DNA of 64,000 bases from Flavobacterium chryseum (GTDB lineage: Bacteria > Bacteroidota > Bacteroidia > Flavobacteriales > Flavobacteriaceae). Made by a program: the position numbers and the translations under genes. Numbering within the stretch: the stretch's first letter is position 1; the number at the start of each line of letters is the position of its first letter. The notes below the pieces were generated by a model. It was not told the DNA's origin. It saw only the letters and a list, made by a program, of their open reading frames with translations, and did no database searches. The stretch is from contig NZ_SNWW01000007.1 of assembly GCF_004362015.1 (NCBI RefSeq), forward strand, positions 1-64,000, read 5' to 3'. Of this stretch, positions 41,441 through 49,722 are shown piece after piece.

Positions 41441-41947
41441 ATGATTACAAAAGCAACCCTACAAGACATTCCCGCATTAACAACCTTAATAAACTCAGCA
41501 TACCGAGGTGAAACTTCTAAAAAAGGCTGGACTACAGAAGCGCATTTATTAGAAGGAAAAAGAACAACAGAAGAAGAATTAACTGAAATTATTTTAGATC
41601 CTAAAAATACATTCCTGAAATTTACAGCCAATGACAAGATTATTGGTTCAGTTTTGTTGGTTGAGAAAGAACATCAATTGTATTTGGGAATGTTAACCGT
41701 TTCTCCGGAATTGCAAAATGGCGGTATCGGAAAAAAGCTATTGGCTGAAGCTGAAAATTATGCTAAAGCTTTAGGTTTGTCTAGTATTATTATGACGGTT
41801 GTTTCGGTTCGTGCAGAACTTATTGCGTGGTACAAACGTCACGGTTATGTTGAAACCGGCGAAAGAGAACCTTTTCCTGCAAGCGATATTCATATTAATA
41901 TCTCAGAGGAACCTTTGGAGTTTATATATTTAGAGAAGAAGATTTAA
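41441..41947 (+). CDS. GNAT family N-acetyltransferase
   Basis: A 168-residue acetyl-CoA-dependent acyltransferase. The motif A region is clear, 'LYLGMLTVSPELQNGGIGKKLLAEAENYAKALG' (about 85-117), followed by 'VRAELIAWYKRHGYVETG', the usual motif B. I chose the ATG at 41441; the frame is open upstream to a TTG at 41378 but that part lies inside the inverted repeat and is not protein-like. Substrate unknown. A likely single-gene unit. Confidence 0.88.
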   Translation: MITKATLQDIPALTTLINSAYRGETSKKGWTTEAHLLEGKRTTEEELTEIILDPKNTFLKFTANDKIIGSVLLVEKEHQLYLGMLTVSPELQNGGIGKKLLAEAENYAKALGLSSIIMTVVSVRAELIAWYKRHGYVETGEREPFPASDIHINISEEPLEFIYLEKKI

Positions 41948-42078
41948 GTTTTTTTTGCCACGAAGGCACAAAGGCACAAAGTTTTTTTTCTTTTTTACCA
42001 TATAAATGATATAAGTTCATTTAAAAGAAGATTAAATATGGATCTTAGATACTTGAAATCTTATAAAATATTCAATAA
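41948..42078. other. Non-coding stretch with GGCACAAAGG words
   Basis: Contains GCCACGAAGGCACAAAGG (41957-41974), one of the dispersed CAAAGG-type repeats; the rest is AT-rich. A 14-codon frame just ahead of 42079 ends in TAA and does not join the HutD-like frame. Confidence 0.5.
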
Positions 42079-42135
42079 ATAAACATAAGTCTTGTACCTA
42101 AAAAAGATACTATAGCCTCTATTTGGAGTGGTGGA

Positions 42136-42627
42136 TTGACATATGAATATATGATATATCCGAGAACAGCGAGCTATCCCGATAGAAATTTTGTATTCAG
42201 AATTAGCAGTGCTACAATAGAGGAAATTCCTTCAGAGTTTACCAAATTTAAGGGCTATTTCCGATACTTGGTTATGCCTGATAACTCCTTGCATATTGAG
42301 GTAAACAAAGAAAAAAAAATATATAAGAAATATGAAATCATGGAATTTAATTCGGATGATGAAGTAACTTCTTATACAAAAGGTATTGATTTTAATTGGA
42401 TGGTTTCTGAAAAAATACGTCATCACAAATTAAAAATAACGAAGAGTAATGAGAATTATAATGCTGAAATAATAATTATATTTTCTCTAGATACAACAGT
42501 TATTAAAATTAATGAGAAGCCGTACGATCTAAAACCTTATGATTTATTAGTCATTGAAAATCTAAAAAAGGAAAATATAATGCTTCATTTTTCTAATGAA
42601 TGTCTCACAGGAATATTGGATTTTTAA
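42136..42627 (+). CDS. HutD/Ves-like protein, start codon uncertain
   Basis: The annotated frame is 163 residues from a TTG, but its similarity begins earlier. Reading back to the preceding stop at 42076, the in-frame sequence gives INISLVPKKDTIASIWSGGL before TYEYMIYPRTASYPDRNF, the typical N-terminal W-S-G-G-T-E pattern of HutD/Ves cupins, with 'FRISSATIEEIPSEFTKFKG' after it. No ATG, GTG or TTG precedes WSGG; ATA stands where a start is expected (42079). HutD proteins are double-cupin proteins of histidine utilisation with unknown reaction. Either the start codon is lost or a shortened protein is made. Confidence 0.6.
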   Translation: MTYEYMIYPRTASYPDRNFVFRISSATIEEIPSEFTKFKGYFRYLVMPDNSLHIEVNKEKKIYKKYEIMEFNSDDEVTSYTKGIDFNWMVSEKIRHHKLKITKSNENYNAEIIIIFSLDTTVIKINEKPYDLKPYDLLVIENLKKENIMLHFSNECLTGILDF

Positions 42628-42639
42628 TCCTAAATATTT

Positions 42640-42835
42640 TGCCACAAAGGCGCAAAGACACGAAGTTTTTTATATTCGAGTGAAATTTACTGGCAAAGTC
42701 GCGAAGAACCAAAGTTTTATTTTCTTTGCGTCTTCGCGACTTTGCGAGATTTTTTAAATATGAAATGTTAGACGCACTGCTGTGCGCCTCTACAGAAAAC
42801 CTTTGTCGCTTTGAACCTCTGAACCTTTGAACCTC
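42640..42835. repeat. CAAAG/CTTTG repeat patches and CTTTGCGTCTTCGCGACTTTG inverted words
   Basis: The gap holds GCCACAAAGGCGCAAAGACA, then GGCAAAGTCGCGAAGA (from about 42692) pairing with TCTTCGCGACTTTGC (42731-42745), and a CCTTTG/GAACCTCTGAACC run up to 42835. These are members of the dispersed repeats in this window. Confidence 0.7.
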
Positions 42836-42836
42836 C

Positions 42837-43012
42837 TTAAACCATTCTCTTAATCTTTGACAAAAATTCGTGCGAAACGCCTAAATACGACGATAAATTC
42901 TTGTTGTTGATCGTTTGCATTTTCTCCGGGTAACGCTCTTTAAAATCGAGATAGCGTTCTTTTGAAGTTTTGTTTAAAACATCTAAAAGTCGTTGCTGGT
43001 GGGCTCCTGGCT
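42837..43012 (-). pseudogene. Crp/Fnr family regulator, C-terminal remnant
   Basis: The last ~58 codons, reading 'QQRLLDVLNKTSKERYLDF' and 'LSSYLGVSHEFLSKIKRMV', are the C-terminal helix-turn-helix end of a Crp/Fnr-type regulator (compare the SYLGxxxExLSRIR signature). The cyclic-nucleotide-binding domain and the start are missing: upstream of about 43012 the frame continues into pectate lyase sequence on the opposite strand. The frame is open to 43061 but the first residues are antisense lyase. Non-functional. Confidence 0.7.
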
Positions 43013-43017
43013 GTAAA

Positions 43018-43359
43018 GAAAGAATGCCAAGAGTTCGTTTTGGAAAAGTACATTTAATCAATAACTATTTTAATAGTACAGTAAGTAATAAATGTATTGC
43101 CGCTGGTTTTGAAGCTAATATTTTAGTAGAAAGAAACTCTTTTGATGGTGTAAAAACTCCGATCGATTTAATGACTGGTTATACGGCTGTTACTGCTGTT
43201 GATAATTTATTTGTTAATACATCCGGAAATCAATTGGGAAGTAAAACTGCTTTCACTCCACCTTATACCATCGTTAAACTTGCTGCTTCTGCAGTAAAAG
43301 CAGATGTTACTGCCGGAGCTGGTGCAACATTTACAGGAAACACTTGCGGTTCATTTTAA
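43018..43359 (+). pseudogene. Pectate lyase (PL1-like), C-terminal remnant
   Basis: The last ~113 codons, starting 'ERMPRVRFGKVHLINNYF' and continuing 'AAGFEANILVERNSFDGV', match the C-terminal end of polysaccharide lyase family 1 pectate lyases (RxPxxRxGxxHxxNN signature, including the catalytic Arg region). The N-terminal two thirds, with the calcium site and signal peptide, are absent. The open frame reaches back to 42970, but that part is antisense to the Crp remnant. It is probably not expressed. Confidence 0.7.
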
Positions 43360-43420
43360 TGAATAAAAATTAGTAGTATAATTTCAATTTACCTGTTTTT
43401 TGAAACTATAGTATTAAAGT

Positions 43421-43445
43421 GAGTTAGTTAGTTAGTTAGTTAGTT
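43421..43445. repeat. (TTAG)n tetranucleotide tract
   Basis: About six units of GTTA/TTAG between the lyase remnant and its terminator. Could vary in length by slippage. Confidence 0.8.
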
Positions 43446-43451
43446 TAGTTT

Positions 43452-43488
43452 TAAACCACGATTACAGTAATGTAGTTCGTGGTTTTAT
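43452..43488 (+). terminator. Terminator after the pectate lyase remnant
   Basis: Stem TAAACCACGA / TCGTGGTTTTA with a loop of about 14 bases and T4. It sits 93 nt after the remnant stop, as if left from the intact gene. The rest of 43360-43661 holds GCAAAGG/CCTTTG repeat words. Confidence 0.7.
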
Positions 43489-43661
43489 TTTGAATTTTAA
43501 TCGCTAAGTACGCAAAGGCTCACGCAAGGTTCGCTAAGTTTTTGTTTCACGCAGATTTAGCAGATTTAGCAGATTTTTTATAAAACTAAATAGTAGACGC
43601 ACTGCTGTCAGTCTCTACAAAAAACCTTTGAACCTTTGTTGCTCTGAACCTCTAAACCTCT

Positions 43662-44045
43662 CTAAAGAACTAATTCTTCAAACAACCTTTGAATCGTTTT
43701 TTCTAAATCTTCACATAAACCCGGATGTGGTCTTGAGGTTTGAATGGCTGAGCTACGAATTGCTGTAAGCCAACGAAAACGAGACGGAATATCCATTTCG
43801 CCAATTGGTCCGCCATCTTTATCTCCGCTTGCAATTTTTTTAAGCGCTGTTACATTGCAATGCAATTGCTCGATATCAAAATCGTTAGAAAGTGCTTCGA
43901 CTTTAGCATCGTCAATGTGAGACAATACTTTTATAAATTTGGCCTTTTTACAAAATAAAATGATTCCGATATTCAGGAATTCTTCGCGCTCCACTCTTGG
44001 TACCACACGAATTACTGCATACTCATATAAGTGACTATCTTGCAT
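43662..44045 (-). CDS. DUF3037 domain-containing protein
   Basis: A 127-residue protein of the DUF3037 family. The opening 'YEYAVIRVVPRVEREEFLNIGIILFC' and 'WLTAIRSSAIQTSRPHPGLCED' near residues 91-112 are family hallmarks. Function unknown, but it is encoded with HipA-like kinases in many bacteria. Its start overlaps the end of the HipA-like gene by 11 nt, so the two are translationally coupled. Possible roles are as an adaptor or regulator of the kinase. Confidence 0.88.
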   Translation of the reverse strand: MQDSHLYEYAVIRVVPRVEREEFLNIGIILFCKKAKFIKVLSHIDDAKVEALSNDFDIEQLHCNVTALKKIASGDKDGGPIGEMDIPSRFRWLTAIRSSAIQTSRPHPGLCEDLEKTIQRLFEELVL

Positions 44046-44817
44046 TTTGAGCTTGATTTACAAAGATTTCGGAATTATTTAATCGGGTTTGCAAAAACTG
44101 TAAATATACGTTTCGCAAAGCTTCTGGCGTTTCATCAGTATCTTCCCATTCTAGCCATTCTTGTGGAATTGTGTTTACAATTTCTTCGAGAATTTCGTTG
44201 GTTAAAAGTGCTTTAAATTCGGAATCAACTTCTTTTAAAAGTGATGCCTGAGGCAATAAAACGTGATCTTTTATCAATGCAAACGGACTTTTGGCATGTT
44301 GCTCCCAATTGTTCCAGGAATGATGAAAATACAAACATGCGCCATGATCAATCAGCCATAATTCTTTATGCCAGATCAACATATTGGTGTTTTTGAATGT
44401 TCGGTCTACATTGGTGATATAAGCGTCTAACCAGACAATTTGCGAAGCTAATTTAGCATCAACGGTTGTTACGACAGGATCAAACGTAATGGCGCCTGAC
44501 AAAAAATGAAGTGCCAGATTTAATCCCTGGCTTCCTTGCAGTAAATCCTGAATTTCTTCGTCGGCTTCGGTTCTTCCAAAAGCTTCGTCTAAATTGGCGA
44601 AAACCAATTCCGGAAGCTGCAATTTTAAAGCTTTAGCTATTTGTCCGCCAACTAATTCGGCAATCAGCGCTTTTACACCATGACCGGCTCCTTTAAATTT
44701 TAAGACGTATTTAAAATCGTCATCGGCTTCTGCCAAAGCGGGTAAAGAACCGCCTTCACGTAAAGGCGTGATATAACGCGTAACATTTACCGTTCTGAGA
44801 TCGAAATTGTTTTCCAT
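44035..44817 (-). CDS. HipA-like kinase family protein
   Basis: A 260-residue protein with the C-terminal kinase core of HipA-like proteins: a nucleotide-binding lysine in 'YVLKFKGAGHG' (about 37-47), the catalytic loop 'LDAYITNVDRTFKNTNML' (about 150-167) and 'LWLIDHGACLYF' (about 173-184) with the metal-binding Asp. It lacks the HipA N-terminal domain and HipB-like antitoxin. A TAAGTTTG box on the minus strand lies at 44830-44823. Likely serine/threonine kinase fold; the target is unknown. Not evidence for a toxin without a HipB partner. Confidence 0.85.
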   Translation of the reverse strand: MENNFDLRTVNVTRYITPLREGGSLPALAEADDDFKYVLKFKGAGHGVKALIAELVGGQIAKALKLQLPELVFANLDEAFGRTEADEEIQDLLQGSQGLNLALHFLSGAITFDPVVTTVDAKLASQIVWLDAYITNVDRTFKNTNMLIWHKELWLIDHGACLYFHHSWNNWEQHAKSPFALIKDHVLLPQASLLKEVDSEFKALLTNEILEEIVNTIPQEWLEWEDTDETPEALRNVYLQFLQTRLNNSEIFVNQAQNAR

Positions 44818-44911
44818 ATATACAAACTTACTAATTTAGATTGTTAGATTTTTAGACTTCTTAGATTATTGGATTTTAAAAAATTTAGATTTTAATTATA
44901 ATCTAAGAAGT

Positions 44912-45769
44912 CTAATATTCTAAGCTGTCTAAAGACAAAAATGCTTTTCCCAAATTCTCAATAATATCCGAAGCAATAAAAGATTGATAACCTGTTTCCG
45001 GCAAAGCAATATCCGCTGTTAAACCGTGAAGGAAAACACCGAGTTTTGCGGCATAAATAGGTTCGTAGCTTTGAGCCAGCAAACTTGTTATGATTCCGGT
45101 TAAAACGTCTCCACTTCCTGCTGTGGCTAAGGCGGCATTTCCAGTTGTGTTTTCGTAGATTTTGCTTCTATGAATGACGTATGTTGGCGCACCTTTCATG
45201 ACGATAATTACTTTGTATTTTTCAGAGAAGGCGATTGTTTTTTGAAACTTCTCAGATTCTGAATTCCATTTGCTAATTAAGCGTTCGAGTTCTTTTGGAT
45301 GCGGTGTCAGAATGGTGTTTTCAGGAACTAACTCCAACCAGGATTTGTTTTCGGCTAAAATATTCAGCGCATCGGCATCTAGAACTAATGGTATTGTATT
45401 GATTCTTAAAAACTCAAACAAGGCTTTTTGGGTACCTAACTCCTGCCCTATTCCCGGACCAATTCCGATTGCTTGCGGAATTATTGGAAGATGAATATTG
45501 GTAATAAAATTAGCATTTTCATCGGTGACAACCATAACTTCTGGAATGGAGATTTGAAGTATTTGGTAACCACATTTTGGTGTAAAAGTAGTTACAAGTC
45601 CGCAGCCTGATTTTAAGCAGGATTTTGATGCCAAAACTGCTGCTCCAATTTTACCGTAACTTCCGGCAATAATTACCGCGTGTCCCTGAAGTCCTTTATG
45701 TGTAGAAGGATTTACGGGTTTATAGAATTTTAGAATATCTTCTTTAGTGATTAGAAATGGGTCTTTCAT
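44912..45769 (-). CDS. nnrD: ADP-dependent NAD(P)H-hydrate dehydratase
   Basis: A 285-residue ribokinase-fold repair enzyme that dehydrates the hydrated, damaged forms of NADH and NADPH with ATP or ADP. Landmarks: '[24 protein letters not shown]' (about 23-46), '[10 protein letters not shown]' (about 99-108), '[12 protein letters not shown]' (about 127-138), '[11 protein letters not shown]' (about 154-164) and '[11 protein letters not shown]' (about 219-229) with the catalytic Asp. It is the stand-alone dehydratase; the epimerase half (NnrE), often fused to it, is missing here. Confidence 0.93.
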   Translation of the reverse strand: MKDPFLITKEDILKFYKPVNPSTHKGLQGHAVIIAGSYGKIGAAVLASKSCLKSGCGLVTTFTPKCGYQILQISIPEVMVVTDENANFITNIHLPIIPQAIGIGPGIGQELGTQKALFEFLRINTIPLVLDADALNILAENKSWLELVPENTILTPHPKELERLISKWNSESEKFQKTIAFSEKYKVIIVMKGAPTYVIHRSKIYENTTGNAALATAGSGDVLTGIITSLLAQSYEPIYAAKLGVFLHGLTADIALPETGYQSFIASDIIENLGKAFLSLDSLEY

Positions 45770-45999
45770 TTGGCTAATTTTGTATTATCTTATTTTAATT
45801 TTTAATCACTTTTGGAGTCAGGTTGATGTTATTTAGAACGCTGATTAAACGGATTTACTGCGTAAAAACTCGGATAAAAACAGATTTTTAATTCGCTGAA
45901 ACCTGCTCGTTTTATTTTTATTTTAGCAACATAAAAAATTAGATTATTAAAGTTACATAAAAAACTGAAGAAGAAAGTGTTTCTTTTTATCGTAAATTC

Positions 46000-46078
46000 C
46001 TAGCCCTGATAGCAGCGGTATCCTTTTTGTTTTTTCTTTAAAAACAAAAAGATATAGCGGATAGCAGGAAATTGCTCC
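46000..46078. repeat. Palindromic structured element of a widespread flavobacterial type
   Basis: About 80 bases with a long hairpin: outer CCTG (46003-46006) with CAGG (46064-46067), then TATC with GATA, and an inner CTTTTTGTTTTT / AAAACAAAAAG arm. Flanking it are AGCAGCGG and AGCGGATAG. I recall closely similar intergenic blocks in many Flavobacterium genomes; this is from memory and not searched. No gene content. The rest of 45770-46162 is AT-rich, with a TAAATTTG box (46131-46138) ahead of gcvT. Confidence 0.65.
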
Positions 46079-46130
46079 TGATTATTGCGAATTTTATAAT
46101 TTATACTATTAATTTTCGATATTTTTTGAA

Positions 46131-46138
46131 TAAATTTG
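46131..46138 (+). promoter_or_regulatory. -7 box TAAATTTG ahead of gcvT
   Basis: Perfect TAnnTTTG match 25 nt before the ATG at 46163. No clear -33. No glycine-riboswitch pattern was seen. Confidence 0.45.
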
Positions 46139-46162
46139 CGACACAATTTATAAATCAATACA

Positions 46163-47245
46163 ATGAAAAATACAGCGCTTACGCACATACATGAGAGTTT
46201 GGGAGCAAAAATGCTTCCGTTTGCCGGTTATAATATGCCTATTACTTATGAGGGCGTGAATGCTGAACACGAAACGGTTCGTAACAGTATGGGCGTTTTT
46301 GACGTTTCGCATATGGGTGAATTTTTACTTACCGGACCAAATGCTTTGGCTTTGATTCAGAAAGTGACTTCGAATGATGCTTCGACTTTGACAATTGGAA
46401 GAGCGCAATATTCTTGTTTACCGAATAATGAGGGCGGAATTGTAGATGATTTGATTATTTATAAAATAAAAGAGGAACAATATTTACTGGTTGTAAATGC
46501 TTCGAATATTGAAAAAGACTGGAACTGGATTTCTTCGCACAATGATTTGGGTGTTGAAATGAAAAATCTTTCTGATGATTATTCGTTATTGGCAATTCAG
46601 GGTCCAAAAGCGGTTGAGGCTATGCAGGCTTTGTCTTCTATCGATTTATCTGCAATACCTTATTATCATTTTGAAGTTGCTGATTTTGCAGGAATTGAGC
46701 ATGTAATTATTTCTGCTACAGGCTACACAGGTTCTGGAGGTTTTGAAATTTATTGTAAAAACAGTGAAGCAGAACAGGTTTGGAACAAGGTTTTTGAAGC
46801 TGGAGCAGCTTTTGGTATTAAACCAATTGGACTTGCGGCTCGCGATACTTTACGTTTAGAAATGGGATTTTGTTTGTACGGAAATGATATTAATGATACC
46901 ACTTCTCCGCTTGAAGCAGGTTTGGGCTGGATCACAAAATTCAATAAAGATTTTACTAATTCTGAAAGTTTGAAAAAACAGAAAGAAGCCGGTGTTACAA
47001 AAAAATTAGTGGCTTTTGAAATGCAGGAACGTGCAGTACCAAGACATGATTATGAAATTGTTGATGCTGAAGGTGCTGTAATTGGTATTGTAACTTCTGG
47101 AACAATGTCGCCTTCTATGAATAAAGGTATTGGTTTAGGATATGTTACTGTGAACAATAGTGCTGTTGACAGTGATATTTTTATTAGAATTAGAAAAAAT
47201 GATGTTCCTGCTAAAGTGGTAAAATTGCCATTTTACAAGAAATAA
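46163..47245 (+). CDS. gcvT: Aminomethyltransferase (glycine cleavage system T protein)
   Basis: A 360-residue folate-dependent enzyme that takes the aminomethyl group from the lipoyl H protein, releasing ammonia and forming methylene-tetrahydrofolate. Key pieces: '[15 protein letters not shown]' (about 43-57), '[21 protein letters not shown]' (about 97-117), '[18 protein letters not shown]' (about 225-242) and 'ALGWI'-like '[12 protein letters not shown]'. Length is normal for the family. The H and P protein genes are not in the window. A terminator follows at 47270-47303. Confidence 0.97.
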   Translation: MKNTALTHIHESLGAKMLPFAGYNMPITYEGVNAEHETVRNSMGVFDVSHMGEFLLTGPNALALIQKVTSNDASTLTIGRAQYSCLPNNEGGIVDDLIIYKIKEEQYLLVVNASNIEKDWNWISSHNDLGVEMKNLSDDYSLLAIQGPKAVEAMQALSSIDLSAIPYYHFEVADFAGIEHVIISATGYTGSGGFEIYCKNSEAEQVWNKVFEAGAAFGIKPIGLAARDTLRLEMGFCLYGNDINDTTSPLEAGLGWITKFNKDFTNSESLKKQKEAGVTKKLVAFEMQERAVPRHDYEIVDAEGAVIGIVTSGTMSPSMNKGIGLGYVTVNNSAVDSDIFIRIRKNDVPAKVVKLPFYKK

Positions 47246-47269
47246 TTTTTAGAACATATATACATTTAC

Positions 47270-47303
47270 AAAAAGCATCACTTAAAAGTGATGCTTTTTT
47301 TTG
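47270..47303 (+). terminator. Terminator after gcvT
   Basis: Perfect stem AAAAGCATCACTT / AAGTGATGCTTTT with a 2-base centre and T8. Confidence 0.92.
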
Positions 47304-47447
47304 CTTAAGAGTGAAAGAATTCAAGTCATCTTTATTGCTTTTGTTTGGTTAAATAAAACCGATTTGATGTAAGAAATTTTAGAAAAAATGTAACTTTTTA
47401 TCAAAAAATAAAACGTAATTTTAGTCTAAATGAATTGTTTCGATTTT

Positions 47448-49478
47448 ATGAAAAAAATAGTATTAGTATTGATGTTAACTTCCAGCGTTCTATTTAGTCA
47501 AAATAGTGACCCAACATGCGAAATACTAAACAAAATAAATGTACTTATACAAACGGAACATATTCGCCCGAAACCAGTAGATGATAGCTTATCTGTTTTT
47601 GTTTTTGATAATTTAATTAATGAATTGGATCCTTCGAGAAATATATTTTTTCAGACTGAATACGACGAATTAGCTAAGAAATACCGCTTAAATTTAGATG
47701 ATTTAATTCTGAAAAACGATTGTAGTTTTTTGGGAGATATCACCAGCAAATATAAAACCGGACTTGATAGAACTAAAACAGTTTTAGAGAAAATACAAGC
47801 AGGAAATATCGATTATTCTACAAAAGATACAATTCGTTTTTATAAAAAATCTTTTGCTTTTTATCTTAAAAAAGAAAACATTGAAAAAGTCTGGATTAAA
47901 AAATTACGCTATCAGATTTTAGATGATATTGCTGAATCTAGCGATAATCTGGATTCGTTGAAAACCAATTTTAAATCATTAGAAATTGCATCTAAAAAGA
48001 TAATTTTATCTAATGAAATTTGCAGAATTAGTACGCTTCTCGAAACCAATATTAAACAGGAAGAAAAACTTTATAATTTCTTCTGTACTTATTTTGATCC
48101 GCATACAGCTTATTTTAGCGATGATTCTAAATCTAGTTTTGTTGCTTCATTGTCTAAAGAGCATTTGTCTTTAGGAATGACGGTAAATTTGAATGAGAAA
48201 AACGAAATAATAATCGATGAAATAGATCCTAATGGTCCGGCTTATCAAACGGGACAAATAAAAAAAGGCGATCAGATTCTTTCTGTATCCAATAAAAAAG
48301 AAACACTTCAGGTTTCTTGTTCCTCTTTAGAATCGATTTCAACCATGATTTTATCAGAATCTAATAAAAGTATTATCCTGACATTGAAACGAAATTCAGG
48401 TAAAAACTTTGAAGTCTACATCGAAAAACAAGTTATGAAAGATGAAGACAATTCGGTTTTCAGTTTTATAATTGGTAAGGATAGTAAAATTGGGTACATC
48501 AAAATTCCGAGTTTTTATGCTGATTTAGACGGAAATAGTCGAAAAGGTTGTGCTGATGATGTCGCACGAGAAGTAATAAAATTGGAAAGAGATCATATAA
48601 AAGGCTTGGTTATCGATTTGATTGATAACGGTGGAGGTTCTATGGAAGAAGCGATTAAATTAGCCGGAATGTTTGTTGATTATGGTCCGATATCTATTGT
48701 TATTGATAGCAAACATGAGGAATCAGTTATTAATGATCCGTATAGAGGAGTTATTTATAAAGGCCCCATTGTAATTTTAATAAACAGTAATACAGCTTCT
48801 GCAAGCGAGTTTTTTTCTTCGATATTGCAGGATTATAATCGTGCCTTATTATTAGGAAGCAATACGCTTGGTAAAGCAACAATGCAAACGATTGTTTCAC
48901 TCGACGAGACAAAAAATACAGATTTTCTAAAAATAACGATTAATAAATTTTACAGAGTTACAGGAAAAAGCCATCAATATATTGGGGTCAAGCCCGATGT
49001 TGTGCTTCCGGAATTCTATGAAGATATTTATCAGAAAGAAAGTGATTTTCCTACTGCCATAAAAAACGACAGTATCGCACCATTTCTCAAATATAAAACT
49101 TACGTAAAACGTAATCTGATTGATAAAATCGCCAGAAACAGTACATTGCGATTGGCTGATAATTATTATTTTAATGATCTCAAAAAAATTAATGCAAAAA
49201 TTGATCAGATGGTAAATGTTCCAAAGGCCGAGATTCCAATGACTCTTGATGCTGTTTTTGATCAAAAAAAGACTGTAAATTCTATTTGGACAGAAATAAA
49301 TACTTTTAATGATGATAATAATCCATTGGATGTGTATAATTCTACCGTAAATCAATTTTTGTTGGGTGTTTATCCAACAGAGAAAACGATAAATCAGTAT
49401 CAAATTGATAATCTGAAAACCAATCCGTACTTAAACGAAGCGGTCAATATTATTACTGAATTTAATGCTTCGAAGTAG
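47448..49478 (+). CDS. Carboxy-terminal processing protease, S41 family
   Basis: A 676-residue exported protease of the tail-specific protease (Prc/CtpA) group. A signal peptide runs from the ATG at 47448 (MKKIVLVLMLTSSVLFSQ), which I prefer to the ATG 18 nt upstream. A helical N-terminal domain is followed by a PDZ domain ('GLGMTVN'-like, 'DPNGPAYQTGQIKKGDQILS') and the S41 catalytic domain with 'VIDLIDNGGGSMEEA', the serine in NTASASEFF (about residue 452) and the lysine in GKATMQ (about 475). It cuts at the C termini of envelope proteins. Its TAG stop is the first part of the tandem array at 49476. Confidence 0.92.
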   Translation: MKKIVLVLMLTSSVLFSQNSDPTCEILNKINVLIQTEHIRPKPVDDSLSVFVFDNLINELDPSRNIFFQTEYDELAKKYRLNLDDLILKNDCSFLGDITSKYKTGLDRTKTVLEKIQAGNIDYSTKDTIRFYKKSFAFYLKKENIEKVWIKKLRYQILDDIAESSDNLDSLKTNFKSLEIASKKIILSNEICRISTLLETNIKQEEKLYNFFCTYFDPHTAYFSDDSKSSFVASLSKEHLSLGMTVNLNEKNEIIIDEIDPNGPAYQTGQIKKGDQILSVSNKKETLQVSCSSLESISTMILSESNKSIILTLKRNSGKNFEVYIEKQVMKDEDNSVFSFIIGKDSKIGYIKIPSFYADLDGNSRKGCADDVAREVIKLERDHIKGLVIDLIDNGGGSMEEAIKLAGMFVDYGPISIVIDSKHEESVINDPYRGVIYKGPIVILINSNTASASEFFSSILQDYNRALLLGSNTLGKATMQTIVSLDETKNTDFLKITINKFYRVTGKSHQYIGVKPDVVLPEFYEDIYQKESDFPTAIKNDSIAPFLKYKTYVKRNLIDKIARNSTLRLADNYYFNDLKKINAKIDQMVNVPKAEIPMTLDAVFDQKKTVNSIWTEINTFNDDNNPLDVYNSTVNQFLLGVYPTEKTINQYQIDNLKTNPYLNEAVNIITEFNASK

Positions 49479-49575
49479 ATTTTAGATTTTAGATTTTAGA
49501 TTTTAGATTTTAGATTTTAGATTTTAGATTTTAGATTTTAGATTTTAGATTTTAGATTTTAGATTTTAGATTTTT
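49476..49575. repeat. Tandem heptamer array (TTTTAGA)n, about 14 units
   Basis: A pure 7-bp tandem array directly after the S41 protease; its first TAG is the protease stop codon. The unit is identical to that at 25-95. It runs into the perfect hairpin ATTTTTCAAAGTC-AAA-GACTTTGAAAAAT at 49570-49598. Confidence 0.92.
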
Positions 49576-49668
49576 CAAAGTCAAAGACTTTGAAAAATCG
49601 TAATAACTTTGTGAATTCTGCGGTTAAATTAGACACGAAAACATAATTTAAAAAAGAATACAATTGAG

Positions 49669-49699
49669 TTTGTAAAAATAAGGAATAACCGTATTTTTG
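49669..49699 (+). promoter_or_regulatory. Consensus promoter of the YebC-family gene
   Basis: TTTG (49669-49672), a 19-nt spacer and TATTTTTG (49692-49699), a perfect match to the Bacteroidota form TTTG-N19-TAnnTTTG. The ATG is 23 nt downstream. Confidence 0.8.
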
Positions 49700-49722
49700 C
49701 ATCTCAAAATAAAAAACTAGTA

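Noticed and set aside
42970..43359. A 129-residue protein as a whole new gene
   Set aside because: Its first ~16 residues are antisense to the Crp remnant and only the rest is pectate-lyase-like, so it is a truncated gene.
44035..44817. HipAB toxin-antitoxin module
   Set aside because: No HipB-like HTH gene and no HipA N-terminal domain; the partner is DUF3037.
45770..46162. Glycine riboswitch ahead of gcvT
   Set aside because: No tandem aptamer-like conserved core was found; only the palindrome and an AT-rich promoter region.
46000..46188. A 62-codon minus-strand open frame ahead of gcvT
   Set aside because: It reads through the palindromic element and over the gcvT start; better explained as a structured repeat.
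48927..49403. A 158-codon minus-strand open frame inside the S41 protease gene
   Set aside because: It is antisense to a complete gene and its Ile/Phe/Asn-rich product looks like AT-rich shadow sequence.
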